Source: Sutcliffiella halmapala (GTDB lineage Bacteria > Bacillota > Bacilli > Bacillales > Bacillaceae_I). Taken from it: DNA of 64,000 bases. A program made the translations under genes and the position numbers. Location: contig NZ_KV917375.1 in assembly GCF_002019665.1 (NCBI RefSeq), positions 628,001 through 692,000 of the forward strand, written 5' to 3'. Of the stretch, positions 36,727-46,676 are shown piece by piece (within the stretch, counting starts at the first letter, position 1; each line of letters begins with the position of its first letter). The notes beneath the pieces are model-generated. The model searched no databases, was not told the DNA's origin, and saw only the letters and a list, made by a program, of their open reading frames with translations.

Positions 36727-38523
36727 GTGAATTTACCACGAGATATATTACAACAAGAGATAGTATCTAAGATTGAGATACTATCTTCAAAAGATAATCT
36801 TCCAATATTCGAGATAGATGGATATATTACTAATAGTAAGTATAACCCTATTAATGAGGCGATAAAACTAGCGCAATTAAATTTCAAAAAAAATCATATT
36901 CATGTTTTATTAGGCATAGGTGCTGGTTATATAGCTAAAGAGTTGTTTTTGAAATTAAGTGAAAATGAAGTTTTGTTAATTATTGAACCTAATGTCGAAC
37001 TATTTAAAAAGTTGATTAAAGTTCAAGATTTACAATATTTAATCGATGATAAAAAGGTAACCGTGATCACAGGATTGAATTTTGAGTATTTTGAAGAATA
37101 TTTGAGTGTAAATGTAGTCAAATTCAATAATAGATTACAACTAATTGTATCCCCTAATTACGAAAAAATATATCCATCCTATTCTAAACAAGTTTTGATG
37201 ACAACTAAAGATATACTACTATTACAAGTTGTAAATAAGAATACTATGAAAAGATTTTTTGGGAGTTGGCAAGAAAATTTTATAGAAAATCTTTATCATG
37301 TTTTTACCGCTAACCCTTTTTCACATCTTAGGAAAAGGTTGAATTGTCCAGTTGTTATTACTGCTGGGGGACCTTCCTTGATTAAGCATATGCAATTAAT
37401 TAAGGAACGTAGAAACCAGATGTTTTTACTTTGTGCAGGATCAACAATTAATTCATTGCTAGCAAATAATATTATCCCAGATGCCATTGTATCTATAGAT
37501 GGTGGGTATGAAAATTACAAACACTTTGAGAACTTAAGTTACTTGGAGGTTCCTCTACTATTCTCCCCTAAATTACACAAAGATATCTTAAAGATATATA
37601 AAGGCAAGAAAATACTTTTTACTGATAAAGCAGAATCACGCAATAACAAACTGATAGATGAAATTGTTGATTATCAAATCGGCGAAGTCTATGGAGGACC
37701 TTCCGTTGCTAATTATTGTTTAGATATAGCTGTTCAATTAACGACTGGTCCTATTTGTATGATTGGGCAGGACTTAGCTTATACAAATAATACGACACAT
37801 GCAGAAGGAAACAAGAACTATTCTGTTATTAATGAACATTCAATTGAAGAGCGAATGCTATTTAAAGTAGCTGGTTATGATGGTGGAGATGTACTAACTG
37901 ATTATCCTTTATTTTCTATGAAGAAGGCTTTTGAGGAGTACTGTAAGCATGCCTTAAAAGATAGCAATCAGATTTTTAATTGCACCGAAGGTGGTGCGAA
38001 AATTGAAGGAATCGAAAATATCTTATTTTCAAACTTTGTGAATAATTATTGTAACAAAGATTTATCAAAAGAAGTTGGTAAGGTATTGAATGAAACTAGA
38101 ATAGAAAAGACAAAAGAACAATGGGATAATCTTTTTAATGTGATATCAGATGAAAAGAGAAAGAGTAAAAAGGTAATGATACTTTGTAAGGAATCATTGG
38201 AGGTATTATCTAAAATAGACAAAGAAACACCGAGTTTTAACTTTAAAATAATTAAACAACTAGATAAATTTGATAGAAAACTTAAAGTACTTCTTAAAAA
38301 CGAATTCTTATTTTATTTATTCGGAGAAGTTTCTTTTAATATAAATAATTATTATCTTGAGCAAGAGAATGAAACAGAAGAGGAATTACAAAAGAGAATC
38401 TATTTAAAATCTTGTGCATTATATGAAGGGATTCATTTTGTCTCCAATGAGTCGATTGCTTGGTTTGAAAAATTATTAGAAAAGATAAGTAGTGAAAAAC
38501 AAAAGGGTGAATTAAATGAATAA
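36727..38523 (+). CDS. maf: Motility-associated factor (Maf) glycosyltransferase 1
   Basis: 598 residues, GTG start with AAAGGGATG upstream. The central MAF_flag10 domain (about 185-410) shows CPVVITAGGPSLIKHM, DAIVSIDGGYENYKHF, GGPSVANYCLDIAVQL, CMIGQDLAYTNNTTHAEGN and FNCTEGGAKIEG, motifs shared with the MptE-like pyrophosphokinase fold and GT-A-like Rossmann core. N- and C-terminal helical regions flank it. Maf proteins attach CMP-activated nonulosonic acids such as pseudaminic acid to Ser/Thr of flagellin in the cytoplasm. It directly follows hag and precedes a complete pse pathway. AT-richer than the flagellar genes around it, suggesting different ancestry. Confidence 0.92.
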   Translation: MNLPRDILQQEIVSKIEILSSKDNLPIFEIDGYITNSKYNPINEAIKLAQLNFKKNHIHVLLGIGAGYIAKELFLKLSENEVLLIIEPNVELFKKLIKVQDLQYLIDDKKVTVITGLNFEYFEEYLSVNVVKFNNRLQLIVSPNYEKIYPSYSKQVLMTTKDILLLQVVNKNTMKRFFGSWQENFIENLYHVFTANPFSHLRKRLNCPVVITAGGPSLIKHMQLIKERRNQMFLLCAGSTINSLLANNIIPDAIVSIDGGYENYKHFENLSYLEVPLLFSPKLHKDILKIYKGKKILFTDKAESRNNKLIDEIVDYQIGEVYGGPSVANYCLDIAVQLTTGPICMIGQDLAYTNNTTHAEGNKNYSVINEHSIEERMLFKVAGYDGGDVLTDYPLFSMKKAFEEYCKHALKDSNQIFNCTEGGAKIEGIENILFSNFVNNYCNKDLSKEVGKVLNETRIEKTKEQWDNLFNVISDEKRKSKKVMILCKESLEVLSKIDKETPSFNFKIIKQLDKFDRKLKVLLKNEFLFYLFGEVSFNINNYYLEQENETEEELQKRIYLKSCALYEGIHFVSNESIAWFEKLLEKISSEKQKGELNE

Positions 38524-38878
38524 AGAGTTAATAATAGATAATGTGGAATTTCTAAATAATTATATTCCGAAACTAATGAATGCTATTGATGAGGTAGTTG
38601 GTTACCTGATAACAAATAATGAGACACAGTCTTTGAAAATACTTCAAAGTTTAATGGAAGGATTGGATTGGACAATTAGATCTATCAGTAGTTTAAGGGA
38701 GCTTGGTTATGTTGAGAATTTGAACATAGATGAAATGAATCAATTCCTTATTGAAACGGAACAAGCTTTTAGAAGAAAGGACTATGTTTTATTAGGAGAT
38801 TTGTTGCAATATGAAATTGCAAGAATTTTGGATAATTGGCTAAAGAAAATAGAAAGTATCGATGGTGATCTGATTTGA
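38516..38878 (+). CDS. Unknown small helical protein between two Maf genes
   Basis: 120 residues, acidic, apparently all-helical, no signal peptide, no cysteines. The N-terminal stretch (IDNVEFLNNYIPKLMNAIDE) and a long amphipathic centre recall small flagellar chaperones such as FliS/FliT but no diagnostic motif is present. It overlaps the end of Maf 1 by 8 bp and the start of Maf 2 by 4 bp, so translation of all three is almost certainly coupled. This points to a role in flagellin glycosylation, for example holding the flagellin substrate or the two transferases together; that is inference. Confidence 0.8.
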   Translation: MNKELIIDNVEFLNNYIPKLMNAIDEVVGYLITNNETQSLKILQSLMEGLDWTIRSISSLRELGYVENLNIDEMNQFLIETEQAFRRKDYVLLGDLLQYEIARILDNWLKKIESIDGDLI

Positions 38879-40107
38879 ATTTTGAGTTAGTAAACACTCG
38901 AACGAAACCCACTATTAAAGGTAGGATAGGGAATGAAATTTTTTATTTACACAGTAAATATAATCCGTTAGTTGAAGCAGAAAGATGGGCTAGTGGAATA
39001 GATAAGAAAAAAAAACAGGCTGAATTAATGATAATTGGTATGGGAGCTGGTCATCATATAAGGGCCTTATTAAATGAAGTCCAGGTGCAAAAAATTAATA
39101 TTTATGATTTTAATGATGTTTTTTCAAGTTGGATAAAGAAATCTGGACTTATAGATGATTTAATTTTAAGTGAAAAGGTTGAGTATCATTCGATTAAAAC
39201 TCCTAAAGATTTGGGGGAATTTGCATTATCTTTAAATGAAAATATGATTGTTTATGAGCCAGCTTTAAAAATATTTTCTGTGGAGTTTGAAGTAATAAAA
39301 AATAAAATCGAGAATTATATTATTCAAGAACGAACTATTATAGATCAAAAAGATCAATTTTTTCAAAACTTTGTTTCAAATCTAAAGATAAAAGATCCAG
39401 GTATAACAAAATATAGAGGAATAAATAAAACTTCAATGATTTTAGTGTCAGCCGGACCTTCTTTAACGAAGCAATTACCAACATTGAAGAAAGCATATTT
39501 AAGCAAACGGTATGTAATTGGTGTAGTTGGTACAGCATTTAAACCTTTAATGAATTATGGTATAGTTCCCAATTTTGTAATGATTTCCGACCCTAAAGAT
39601 GAAATAGTTGAACAATTCCAAGGGTATGAGACTGAGTCTACAAGTTTATTTTATTTAAGTACAGCTAATCGACATGCTGTTTCAAGTTTCAAAGGGTCAC
39701 GTTATATTGTATGGCAAGAAGGGTTTCAACTTTCTGAAGAAGAGGCTGCTAAAAGAGGAGAGCCATTAGTAAAAACAGGCGGATCTGTTGCAACGTGTTT
39801 ATTAGACTTAATGATTGTGTTTGGAGCTAACAAAATTGCGTTAGTTGGTCAAGATTTAGCTTTTACAGATGGAAAAAGTCATGCAGAACATACTCATGCG
39901 TTAAGAGATATTACACAACCCGCGTTTCTAAGGGAAATACCAAATTATTATCAAAATGGCTCTGTTTATACCTCAAGGAATTTATCAGTTTATTTAGCTT
40001 GGTTTGAAAAATATGTTGCTGGAAAGAATAGTATTGAATTTTGGAATTGCACTGAAGGTGGGGCGTATATAGAGGGCTGGAATCATCGTCCTTTTAATGA
40101 ATTTTAG
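38875..40107 (+). CDS. maf: Motility-associated factor (Maf) glycosyltransferase 2
   Basis: 410 residues, starting at a TTG that overlaps the previous stop; GGTGAT lies upstream. The MAF_flag10 core is present (MILVSAGPSLTKQLPTLKK, VPNFVMISDPKDEIVEQF, GGSVATCLLDLMIVFGAN, ALVGQDLAFTDGKSHAEHT, FWNCTEGGAYIEGW). It lacks the long helical C-terminal region of Maf 1, ending soon after the core. The sequence is diverged from Maf 1 so this is an old pair, perhaps with different sites or sugars. Confidence 0.9.
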   Translation: MNFELVNTRTKPTIKGRIGNEIFYLHSKYNPLVEAERWASGIDKKKKQAELMIIGMGAGHHIRALLNEVQVQKINIYDFNDVFSSWIKKSGLIDDLILSEKVEYHSIKTPKDLGEFALSLNENMIVYEPALKIFSVEFEVIKNKIENYIIQERTIIDQKDQFFQNFVSNLKIKDPGITKYRGINKTSMILVSAGPSLTKQLPTLKKAYLSKRYVIGVVGTAFKPLMNYGIVPNFVMISDPKDEIVEQFQGYETESTSLFYLSTANRHAVSSFKGSRYIVWQEGFQLSEEEAAKRGEPLVKTGGSVATCLLDLMIVFGANKIALVGQDLAFTDGKSHAEHTHALRDITQPAFLREIPNYYQNGSVYTSRNLSVYLAWFEKYVAGKNSIEFWNCTEGGAYIEGWNHRPFNEF

Positions 40108-40144
40108 AAATGAAATTATTCGTTTGGAAAATCTTATATAATAG

Positions 40145-41125
<981 letters not shown>

Positions 41126-41159
41126 TCATTGATTGCATTTCTTTTTTTAGGAGGACAAA

Positions 41160-42344
41160 ATGAAGAAAGAAGATTCAATAGAACAAATAAGAAGTTCTTA
41201 TTTACCATATGGCAGACAATGGATTGATGAAGAAGATATTGCAGCTGTTATAAAAGCTTTAAAAGGGGATTATTTAACAACTGGTCCTTATATTCAACTT
41301 TTTGAGCAAAAAATTGCAGACTATGTTGGTGCACAATATGCTGTATCGTTTTCAAATGGAACGGCAGCTCTTCATGGGGCGTGCTTTGCAGCAGGGATTG
41401 GAAAAGGTGATGAGGTTATTACCACACCAATGACATTTGCAGCGAGCGCCAATTGTGTTTTATATCAAGGAGGGAAAGTTGTATTTGCAGATATTGATTA
41501 CCAAACATATAATATTGATCCAGTAGAAATAGAAAAAAAGATAACAAATAAAACAAAAGCAATTATTCCAGTGAATTTTACAGGACAGCCAGTTGATTTA
41601 GATAGAATTTTTAAGGTGGCTGAAAAATATAACCTTATAGTAATTGAAGATGCAGCTCATGCGATTGGTGCAGAATATAAAGGTAAGAAAATTGGTTCAT
41701 TAAGTGATATGACAATGTTCAGTTTCCATCCAGTTAAGCACATAACTTCAGGTGAGGGAGGGGTAATTACTACTAATAATAAAGAATATTATGATAAACT
41801 CATTCAATTCCGTTCACATGGTATTACACGTGAACCTAGTAAGCTAAACGAAAATCATGGTCCATGGTATTACGAAATGCAATTTCTTGGTTATAATTAT
41901 CGGTTGACAGATATTCAGGCAGCGCTTGGATGCAGTCAAATGAACAAGCTGGATATGTTTGTTGGTAAACGTAATGAAATTGTATCAAAATACAACGAAG
42001 CATTTAAGAGTGTACATCAAATTACAATTCCTTTTCAAAGTCCAGAGGTTCAATCAAGTTGGCATTTATATATTATTCGACTACACTTAGATGAAATAAA
42101 TGTTGGAAGAAAGGAGATTTTTGAATCTCTACAGAAACAAAATATTGGAGTGAATGTTCATTATATTCCAATTCACTTGTTGCCATATTACCAACAGCTC
42201 GGATATGAAAAAGGCTCAATGCCAAATGCAGAACAACTTTACGAAGAGATTATTTCATTACCATTATTTCCAGCGATGACAGAGCAGGATGTTAAGGATG
42301 TCATAACGATAGTTAAAAGAACTATAGAAAAATATGCAAAATAA
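41160..42344 (+). CDS. pseC: UDP-4-amino-4,6-dideoxy-N-acetyl-beta-L-altrosamine transaminase
   Basis: 394 residues. PLP-dependent DegT/DnrJ/EryC1-family enzyme; the PLP lysine is in FSFHPVKHITSGEGG, with EDAAHAIGAEYKG before it and FSNGTAALHGACFA near the start. It aminates the 4-keto sugar made by PseB. AGGAGG precedes the ATG. Next gene follows after 14 bp. Confidence 0.95.
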   Translation: MKKEDSIEQIRSSYLPYGRQWIDEEDIAAVIKALKGDYLTTGPYIQLFEQKIADYVGAQYAVSFSNGTAALHGACFAAGIGKGDEVITTPMTFAASANCVLYQGGKVVFADIDYQTYNIDPVEIEKKITNKTKAIIPVNFTGQPVDLDRIFKVAEKYNLIVIEDAAHAIGAEYKGKKIGSLSDMTMFSFHPVKHITSGEGGVITTNNKEYYDKLIQFRSHGITREPSKLNENHGPWYYEMQFLGYNYRLTDIQAALGCSQMNKLDMFVGKRNEIVSKYNEAFKSVHQITIPFQSPEVQSSWHLYIIRLHLDEINVGRKEIFESLQKQNIGVNVHYIPIHLLPYYQQLGYEKGSMPNAEQLYEEIISLPLFPAMTEQDVKDVITIVKRTIEKYAK

Positions 42345-42358
42345 AAGAAGGTGATTCG

Positions 42359-43090
42359 TTGAAAGTAGCAGCTATTATTCAGGCGCGTATGGGATCTTCA
42401 CGGTTACCGGGGAAAATTTTAAAAACCATTAATGGTAAAACATTGCTTGAATACCAGATAGAGAGGGTAAGACAGGCAAAAGCGATTAATCAAATTATTA
42501 TTGCAACGACTGTAAAAGAAAGCGAAGAACCAATACTTAAATTGTGTAAAGAAATGAAAATCGAATACTATCGCGGTTCAGAGGAGGATGTCTTATCGCG
42601 TTATTATGAAACAGCACAAAAATTTGGAGTAGATGTAATCGTAAGATTAACTTCGGATTGCCCGATCATAGATCCGGAAGTAATTGATAAAGTAGTAAAT
42701 TATTATATAGACAACCGAAAAGAGGTTGACTACGTTTCAAATACTTTAGAAAGAACATATCCGCGAGGTATGGATACAGAAGTATTTTCTTTTAAAGCCT
42801 TAAAAAAAGCCTATAATGAAGCTATTCTCCCTTGGGAAAAGGAACATGTAACAGCTTACTTTTACAACAACCCAAATTTTTTTATTCTTCGAGGGATCAA
42901 GAGCGATCAAGACTACCAAAGCTATCGATGGACAGTTGATACGGAAGAAGATTTTCAATTGATTCGAAACATTCTATGTGAACTTTATAATATAAAAAAG
43001 CATTTTTTATTAAAGGATATAGTGGATATATTAAGCGACCATCCAGAGTGGAGTAAAATTAATGCCCATATTGAACAAAAGAAGCAGTAA
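42359..43090 (+). CDS. pseF: Cytidylyltransferase, probable CMP-pseudaminic acid synthetase
   Basis: 243 residues, TTG start with GAAGGTG upstream. Nucleotidyltransferase start VAAIIQARMGSSRLPGKIL and LTSDCPIIDPEVID are SpsF/NeuA-type. The SpsF branch is the form usually found in Bacillus-type pse clusters in the place of PseF. It would activate pseudaminic acid with CTP, giving the donor used by Maf. No other CMP-sugar synthetase lies in the island, which supports the call; the symbol is assigned by role. Confidence 0.82.
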   Translation: MKVAAIIQARMGSSRLPGKILKTINGKTLLEYQIERVRQAKAINQIIIATTVKESEEPILKLCKEMKIEYYRGSEEDVLSRYYETAQKFGVDVIVRLTSDCPIIDPEVIDKVVNYYIDNRKEVDYVSNTLERTYPRGMDTEVFSFKALKKAYNEAILPWEKEHVTAYFYNNPNFFILRGIKSDQDYQSYRWTVDTEEDFQLIRNILCELYNIKKHFLLKDIVDILSDHPEWSKINAHIEQKKQ

Positions 43091-43104
43091 GGTGTGAGTT
43101 CAAA

Positions 43105-44178
43105 ATGAATATCATTATTAGGACAGATTCTTCCCTTGAAATCGGAACTGGTCATGTAATGCGTTGTATAACTTTGGCAAAACAACTTAAAAGAGAAAAT
43201 GCGGATATCACGTTTATATGTAGGGATTTTCCAGGAAGTAGTCATGCATTTATTGAGAGCGAAGGTTTTAATGTCCATACTCTAGTTTCACATGATAATC
43301 AAAATCAATTGCAATGGATAAAGGATAATTGGGATCAAGATGCCGAAGAAACCGAAATGCTATTAAATAAAATAAATAAAAAAATTGACTTACTTATTGT
43401 CGATCATTACGGAATTGATGTAAGGTGGGAGAGTCGGTTAAGGTCATTTGTTGATAATATTATGGTAATCGATGATCTAGCAGACCGTATTCATGAATGT
43501 GATTTAATACTCGATCAAAATAGTAATAAACAGGATCGTTATAACTTATTGGTGCCAAATTCTTGCATTCAATTGTTGGGACTCAACTATGTCCTCTTGA
43601 GAGATGAATTTTTAACCATTGATGTACGAAAGATTCAACGTGATGGTAGCATATCTACCATACTGGTTTTTTTCGGTGGAACGGATCCAACGGGGGAAAC
43701 AATTAAAACGATTCAGTCCATTAAAGAACTGGGTCTTGTTGATATAGAGTTTAATATAGTAGTGGGATCAGCAAATCCCAATAAAGAGCTTATTCAGGAG
43801 ATGTGCAAAAAAATCCCAAATACATTTTTTTACTGCCAAGTAAATAATATGGCCGATTTGATGGTGAAAGCAGATCTTGCAATTGGAGCAGGAGGAACAG
43901 CATCATGGGAACGGTGCTACCTTGGCTTGCCAACTATCATAATATGTGTAGCTCCTAATCAAAAAGAAGTAACAAATGCCATTGAAGCAAAAGGTGCAGC
44001 GATTAACTTAGGTACCAGTGAGGAAGTGACAGTTAAGAGAATTAATAAAGCGATTAAAGATTTATATGATAACCCTAAAAATGTTAACAAAATGATCCGA
44101 AGTTGTTTGGATATAGTTAGACCAAAAGAAGTAAAAAGAGGAATGGTAGTAAAGACTATTATGGAGTTACTCAAATGA
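43105..44178 (+). CDS. pseG: UDP-2,4-diacetamido-2,4,6-trideoxy-beta-L-altropyranose hydrolase
   Basis: 357 residues. GT-B-fold hydrolase with RTDSSLEIGTGHVMRC (the GxGHxxR start), IVDHYGIDVRWE, VFFGGTDPTG and AIGAGGTASWERCYLGLP. It releases UDP to give the free 2,4-diacetamido sugar for PseI. Overlaps pseH by 4 bp. Confidence 0.94.
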   Translation: MNIIIRTDSSLEIGTGHVMRCITLAKQLKRENADITFICRDFPGSSHAFIESEGFNVHTLVSHDNQNQLQWIKDNWDQDAEETEMLLNKINKKIDLLIVDHYGIDVRWESRLRSFVDNIMVIDDLADRIHECDLILDQNSNKQDRYNLLVPNSCIQLLGLNYVLLRDEFLTIDVRKIQRDGSISTILVFFGGTDPTGETIKTIQSIKELGLVDIEFNIVVGSANPNKELIQEMCKKIPNTFFYCQVNNMADLMVKADLAIGAGGTASWERCYLGLPTIIICVAPNQKEVTNAIEAKGAAINLGTSEEVTVKRINKAIKDLYDNPKNVNKMIRSCLDIVRPKEVKRGMVVKTIMELLK

Positions 44179-44732
44179 ATGTTTTTAAACGGGCAGAGTT
44201 AAGAGATATTAGAGAAAATGATTTAGAAAAAATATTACAATGGCGTAATCAGAAATCTATTAGAAAATTTATGTATAATAGTAATATCATTTCAATGGAC
44301 GAGCATACACAATGGTTTTTAAAGATAAAAAATAGCAAAATTGCACAATCTAAAATCTTTTATTATAACCAAGTCCCATGTGGTATTCTAAATATTATTG
44401 AAATTGATTACATTAACAATAAATGTAAATGGGGTTTTTATATTGGACCGAATAATGCCTTAAAGGGGATGGGTACTATTTTGGGTTTTGTATCTTTAAA
44501 TTATATTTTTAATGAATTATCAATTAGAAAATTGTCAGCTGAAGTTTTAAGTATAAATAAAAAAAGTGCTATCTTTCACCAAAAGTTAGGATTCGTTCGA
44601 GAAGGAAAGCTTCGTAAGAATATCATAAAAGACGGTGAATATATAGATGTTTTATTATATGGTTTGCTTGAAGAAGAATGGAAGGAACACTCGGAGAAAA
44701 TTAAAAAGAGGATTGAAGGAAGGTATATATGA
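44175..44732 (+). CDS. pseH: UDP-4-amino-sugar N-acetyltransferase
   Basis: 185 residues, GNAT fold. ILQWRNQKSIRKFMYNS near the start, KGMGTILGFVSLNYIFN for acetyl-CoA binding, SINKKSAIFHQKLGFVREG near the end. It acetylates the 4-amino group produced by PseC. Overlaps both neighbours by 4 bp, so it is translationally coupled. Confidence 0.92.
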   Translation: MNVFKRAELRDIRENDLEKILQWRNQKSIRKFMYNSNIISMDEHTQWFLKIKNSKIAQSKIFYYNQVPCGILNIIEIDYINNKCKWGFYIGPNNALKGMGTILGFVSLNYIFNELSIRKLSAEVLSINKKSAIFHQKLGFVREGKLRKNIIKDGEYIDVLLYGLLEEEWKEHSEKIKKRIEGRYI

Positions 44733-45778
44733 AAACAATTGACATCGGAGGAGTTAAAATTGGCCAGTATAATAAACCATTTATTATTGCTGAAATGTCA
44801 GGTAATCATAATCAATCTTTAACTCGAGCATTAGAAATAGTTGAAGCAGTCGCTAAAACAGGTGCAAGTGCACTGAAAATTCAAACCTACACTGCTGATA
44901 CAATGACTCTAAATATTGAAAACCCTGATTTTAAAATTAATGACGGGAGTAGTTTATGGAATGGAAGAAACCTATACCAATTATACCAACAAGCATATAC
45001 TCCATGGGAATGGCATAAACCAATTTTTGATAGAACACGAGAGCTTGGTATGATTCCATTTAGTACACCGTTTGATGAAACTGCTGTGGATTTTTTAGAA
45101 GAGCTAGATGTACCTCTTTATAAAATTGCTTCATTTGAAAATACTGATATTCCGTTAATTAAGAAAGTAGCTGCGACTGGAAAACCGATGATTATTTCTA
45201 CAGGGATGGCAACAGTTGCTGAACTAGATGAACTTGTTCGTACTGCTAGAGAAGCAGGATGTGATGATCTAATTCTATTAAAATGTACGAGTACTTATCC
45301 GGCTAATCCTGAAAATACTAATATCTCAACTATTCCAAATATGAGAGAGCTTTTTGATGTACAAGTAGGTCTTTCGGATCATACAATGGGGACTGGAGTT
45401 GCTGTAGCAAGTGTGGCCTTAGGAGCAACAGTAATTGAAAAACACTTCACTCTTTCACGTGAAGATGGTGGTGTAGATTCTTCCTTTTCGATGGAACCAG
45501 ACGAAATGCGCTCTCTTGTAATTGAGACAGAGCGCGCTTGGCAAGCAATAGGCAGGATAACGTATGGACCAACTGAAAATGAGAAAGCTTCTATAAAGTT
45601 TAGAAGATCAATCTATATAACCAAGAATCTAAGAGCTGGGGAAGAGTTGACAGAAGAAAACATGCGAGTTATTCGACCTGGATACGGTATGAAGCCTAAA
45701 TACTATGAAGAGTTGCTTGGTAAAAAGGTGAAGGTGAAAGTAAGTGCAGGAACACCAATGACACTGGATTTAATTTAG
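44729..45778 (+). CDS. pseI: Pseudaminic acid synthase
   Basis: 349 residues. NeuB-type synthase (IAEMSGNHNQSLTRALEIVE, KIQTYTADTMTL, FSTPFDETAVDFLE, LSDHTMG, IEKHFTLSREDGGVDSSFSM) with a C-terminal antifreeze/SAF domain (IYITKNLRAGEELTEENMRV). It condenses the hexose with phosphoenolpyruvate. Last gene of the pse operon. With pseB, C, G, H and the cytidylyltransferase the pathway is complete. Confidence 0.96.
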   Translation: MKTIDIGGVKIGQYNKPFIIAEMSGNHNQSLTRALEIVEAVAKTGASALKIQTYTADTMTLNIENPDFKINDGSSLWNGRNLYQLYQQAYTPWEWHKPIFDRTRELGMIPFSTPFDETAVDFLEELDVPLYKIASFENTDIPLIKKVAATGKPMIISTGMATVAELDELVRTAREAGCDDLILLKCTSTYPANPENTNISTIPNMRELFDVQVGLSDHTMGTGVAVASVALGATVIEKHFTLSREDGGVDSSFSMEPDEMRSLVIETERAWQAIGRITYGPTENEKASIKFRRSIYITKNLRAGEELTEENMRVIRPGYGMKPKYYEELLGKKVKVKVSAGTPMTLDLI

Positions 45779-46055
45779 TTTTATTAATCGTTTTGATGAG
45801 AATTCCTTTGGATTTTTGATTTATTAAGGTGCTAGTCTTTAATCAATTCAAATGTGACTATTGTCTATGAGCTTAAGTCAAGGACAACTGAAGCAACAAG
45901 CTTCCATTTTAAACGCTAAGTAAGATATGGGAGGATGTGGAATAAAAAGGGGGAACACTTTATAAACTACTAGCTTCCACGAATGTATCAGCCATCCAGT
46001 ACGGCGCGCAGCCTCATTGGGAGCGTTGATTTTAAATTATAGGTTAAACATTCTG

Positions 46056-46082
46056 AAGTAGCCAAGTAGAGGCTACTTTTTT
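46056..46082 (+). terminator. Terminator-like hairpin downstream of pseI
   Basis: Arms AGTAGCC and GGCTACT, loop of 7, then six T residues. It lies about 280 bp past pseI and may be its effective terminator. Confidence 0.6.
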
Positions 46083-46104
46083 CGTTAAAAGCTTTGTTTG
46101 AGGG

Positions 46105-46185
46105 TGGCCCCCTGTTGATTGGAGTGTAAGGTGTTGCGACTACCGCGGAACTGATAGCCTGGAACGGAGCCAATCAGAGAGTGTA
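46105..46185. repeat. Degenerate GTTGATT-family repeat, reverse orientation
   Basis: GTTGATTGGAG, GACTAC-CGCGGAA, AGCCTGGAAC and CCAATCAG occur in the order expected of the reverse complement of the 26876-26997 element, shortened and mutated. Confidence 0.4.
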
Positions 46186-46319
46186 GAGACATTTACTATT
46201 TTTAGTTACATAAACTATCAACTATTCTAAGTTAGAACAAACTTCTCAAATTTTCCTTCACTTTCCCTTTTTTCCTCCGATAATAATACTAGAATATACA
46301 TTTGTCGGAGGGGAACCCC

Positions 46320-46664
46320 ATGAACATTTCCCAGGTTGGTACCAACATAGACAATTCAGCTAGAATTAAAGTGAAAAGCACTGAAACAAATAAAGTTGAT
46401 TACTCTATTGAAGAAGCAAAGCAGTTATCTCCTGTTAAGAGTAAAGAGAGCATTATACGTATTGTAGAAGGGATGAATGAATTGATTACTCCCCTCAATG
46501 TCTCTGTAAGATTTGAATTTCATGAGGAATTAAATGAGTATTTCGTCAAAGTTGTGGACGCTTTAACAGACGAGGTCATCCGCGAAGTTCCTCCCAAAAA
46601 GTTTTTAGATATGTATGCAGCAATGACAGAGTATATGGGATTATTTGTTGATAAAAAGATTTAG
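46320..46664 (+). CDS. flaG: FlaG family flagellar protein (YvyC-like)
   Basis: 114 residues from the ATG at 46320, with GGAGGGG upstream; the in-frame TTG at 46302 lies in that ribosome site. Short Asn/Ser-rich N-terminus, then the FlaG core LNVSVRFEFHEELNEYFVKV and DALTDEVIREVPPKKFLDMY. FlaG proteins influence filament length by an unclear mechanism. Begins the flaG-fliD-fliS-fliT operon, touching fliD. Confidence 0.92.
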   Translation: MNISQVGTNIDNSARIKVKSTETNKVDYSIEEAKQLSPVKSKESIIRIVEGMNELITPLNVSVRFEFHEELNEYFVKVVDALTDEVIREVPPKKFLDMYAAMTEYMGLFVDKKI

Positions 46665-46676
46665 GTGGTGAATCAA

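Larger units (their letters stand above)
45779..46319. other. Decayed intergenic stretch after the pse operon
   Basis: 541 bp with no credible gene. A terminator-like hairpin lies at 46056-46082 and a degenerate GTTGATT-family repeat at 46105-46185. A second relic, CAGCCTCATTGGGAGCGTTGATT, lies near 46008. The flanks are AT-rich and unremarkable. The mixture of repeat pieces suggests old insertions at the island's right border. Confidence 0.5.

Noticed and set aside
46257-46283. Possible sigma-D promoter before flaG (TCCGATAA)
   Set aside because: The -10 resembles the consensus but the -35 position reads TTCA rather than TAAA.
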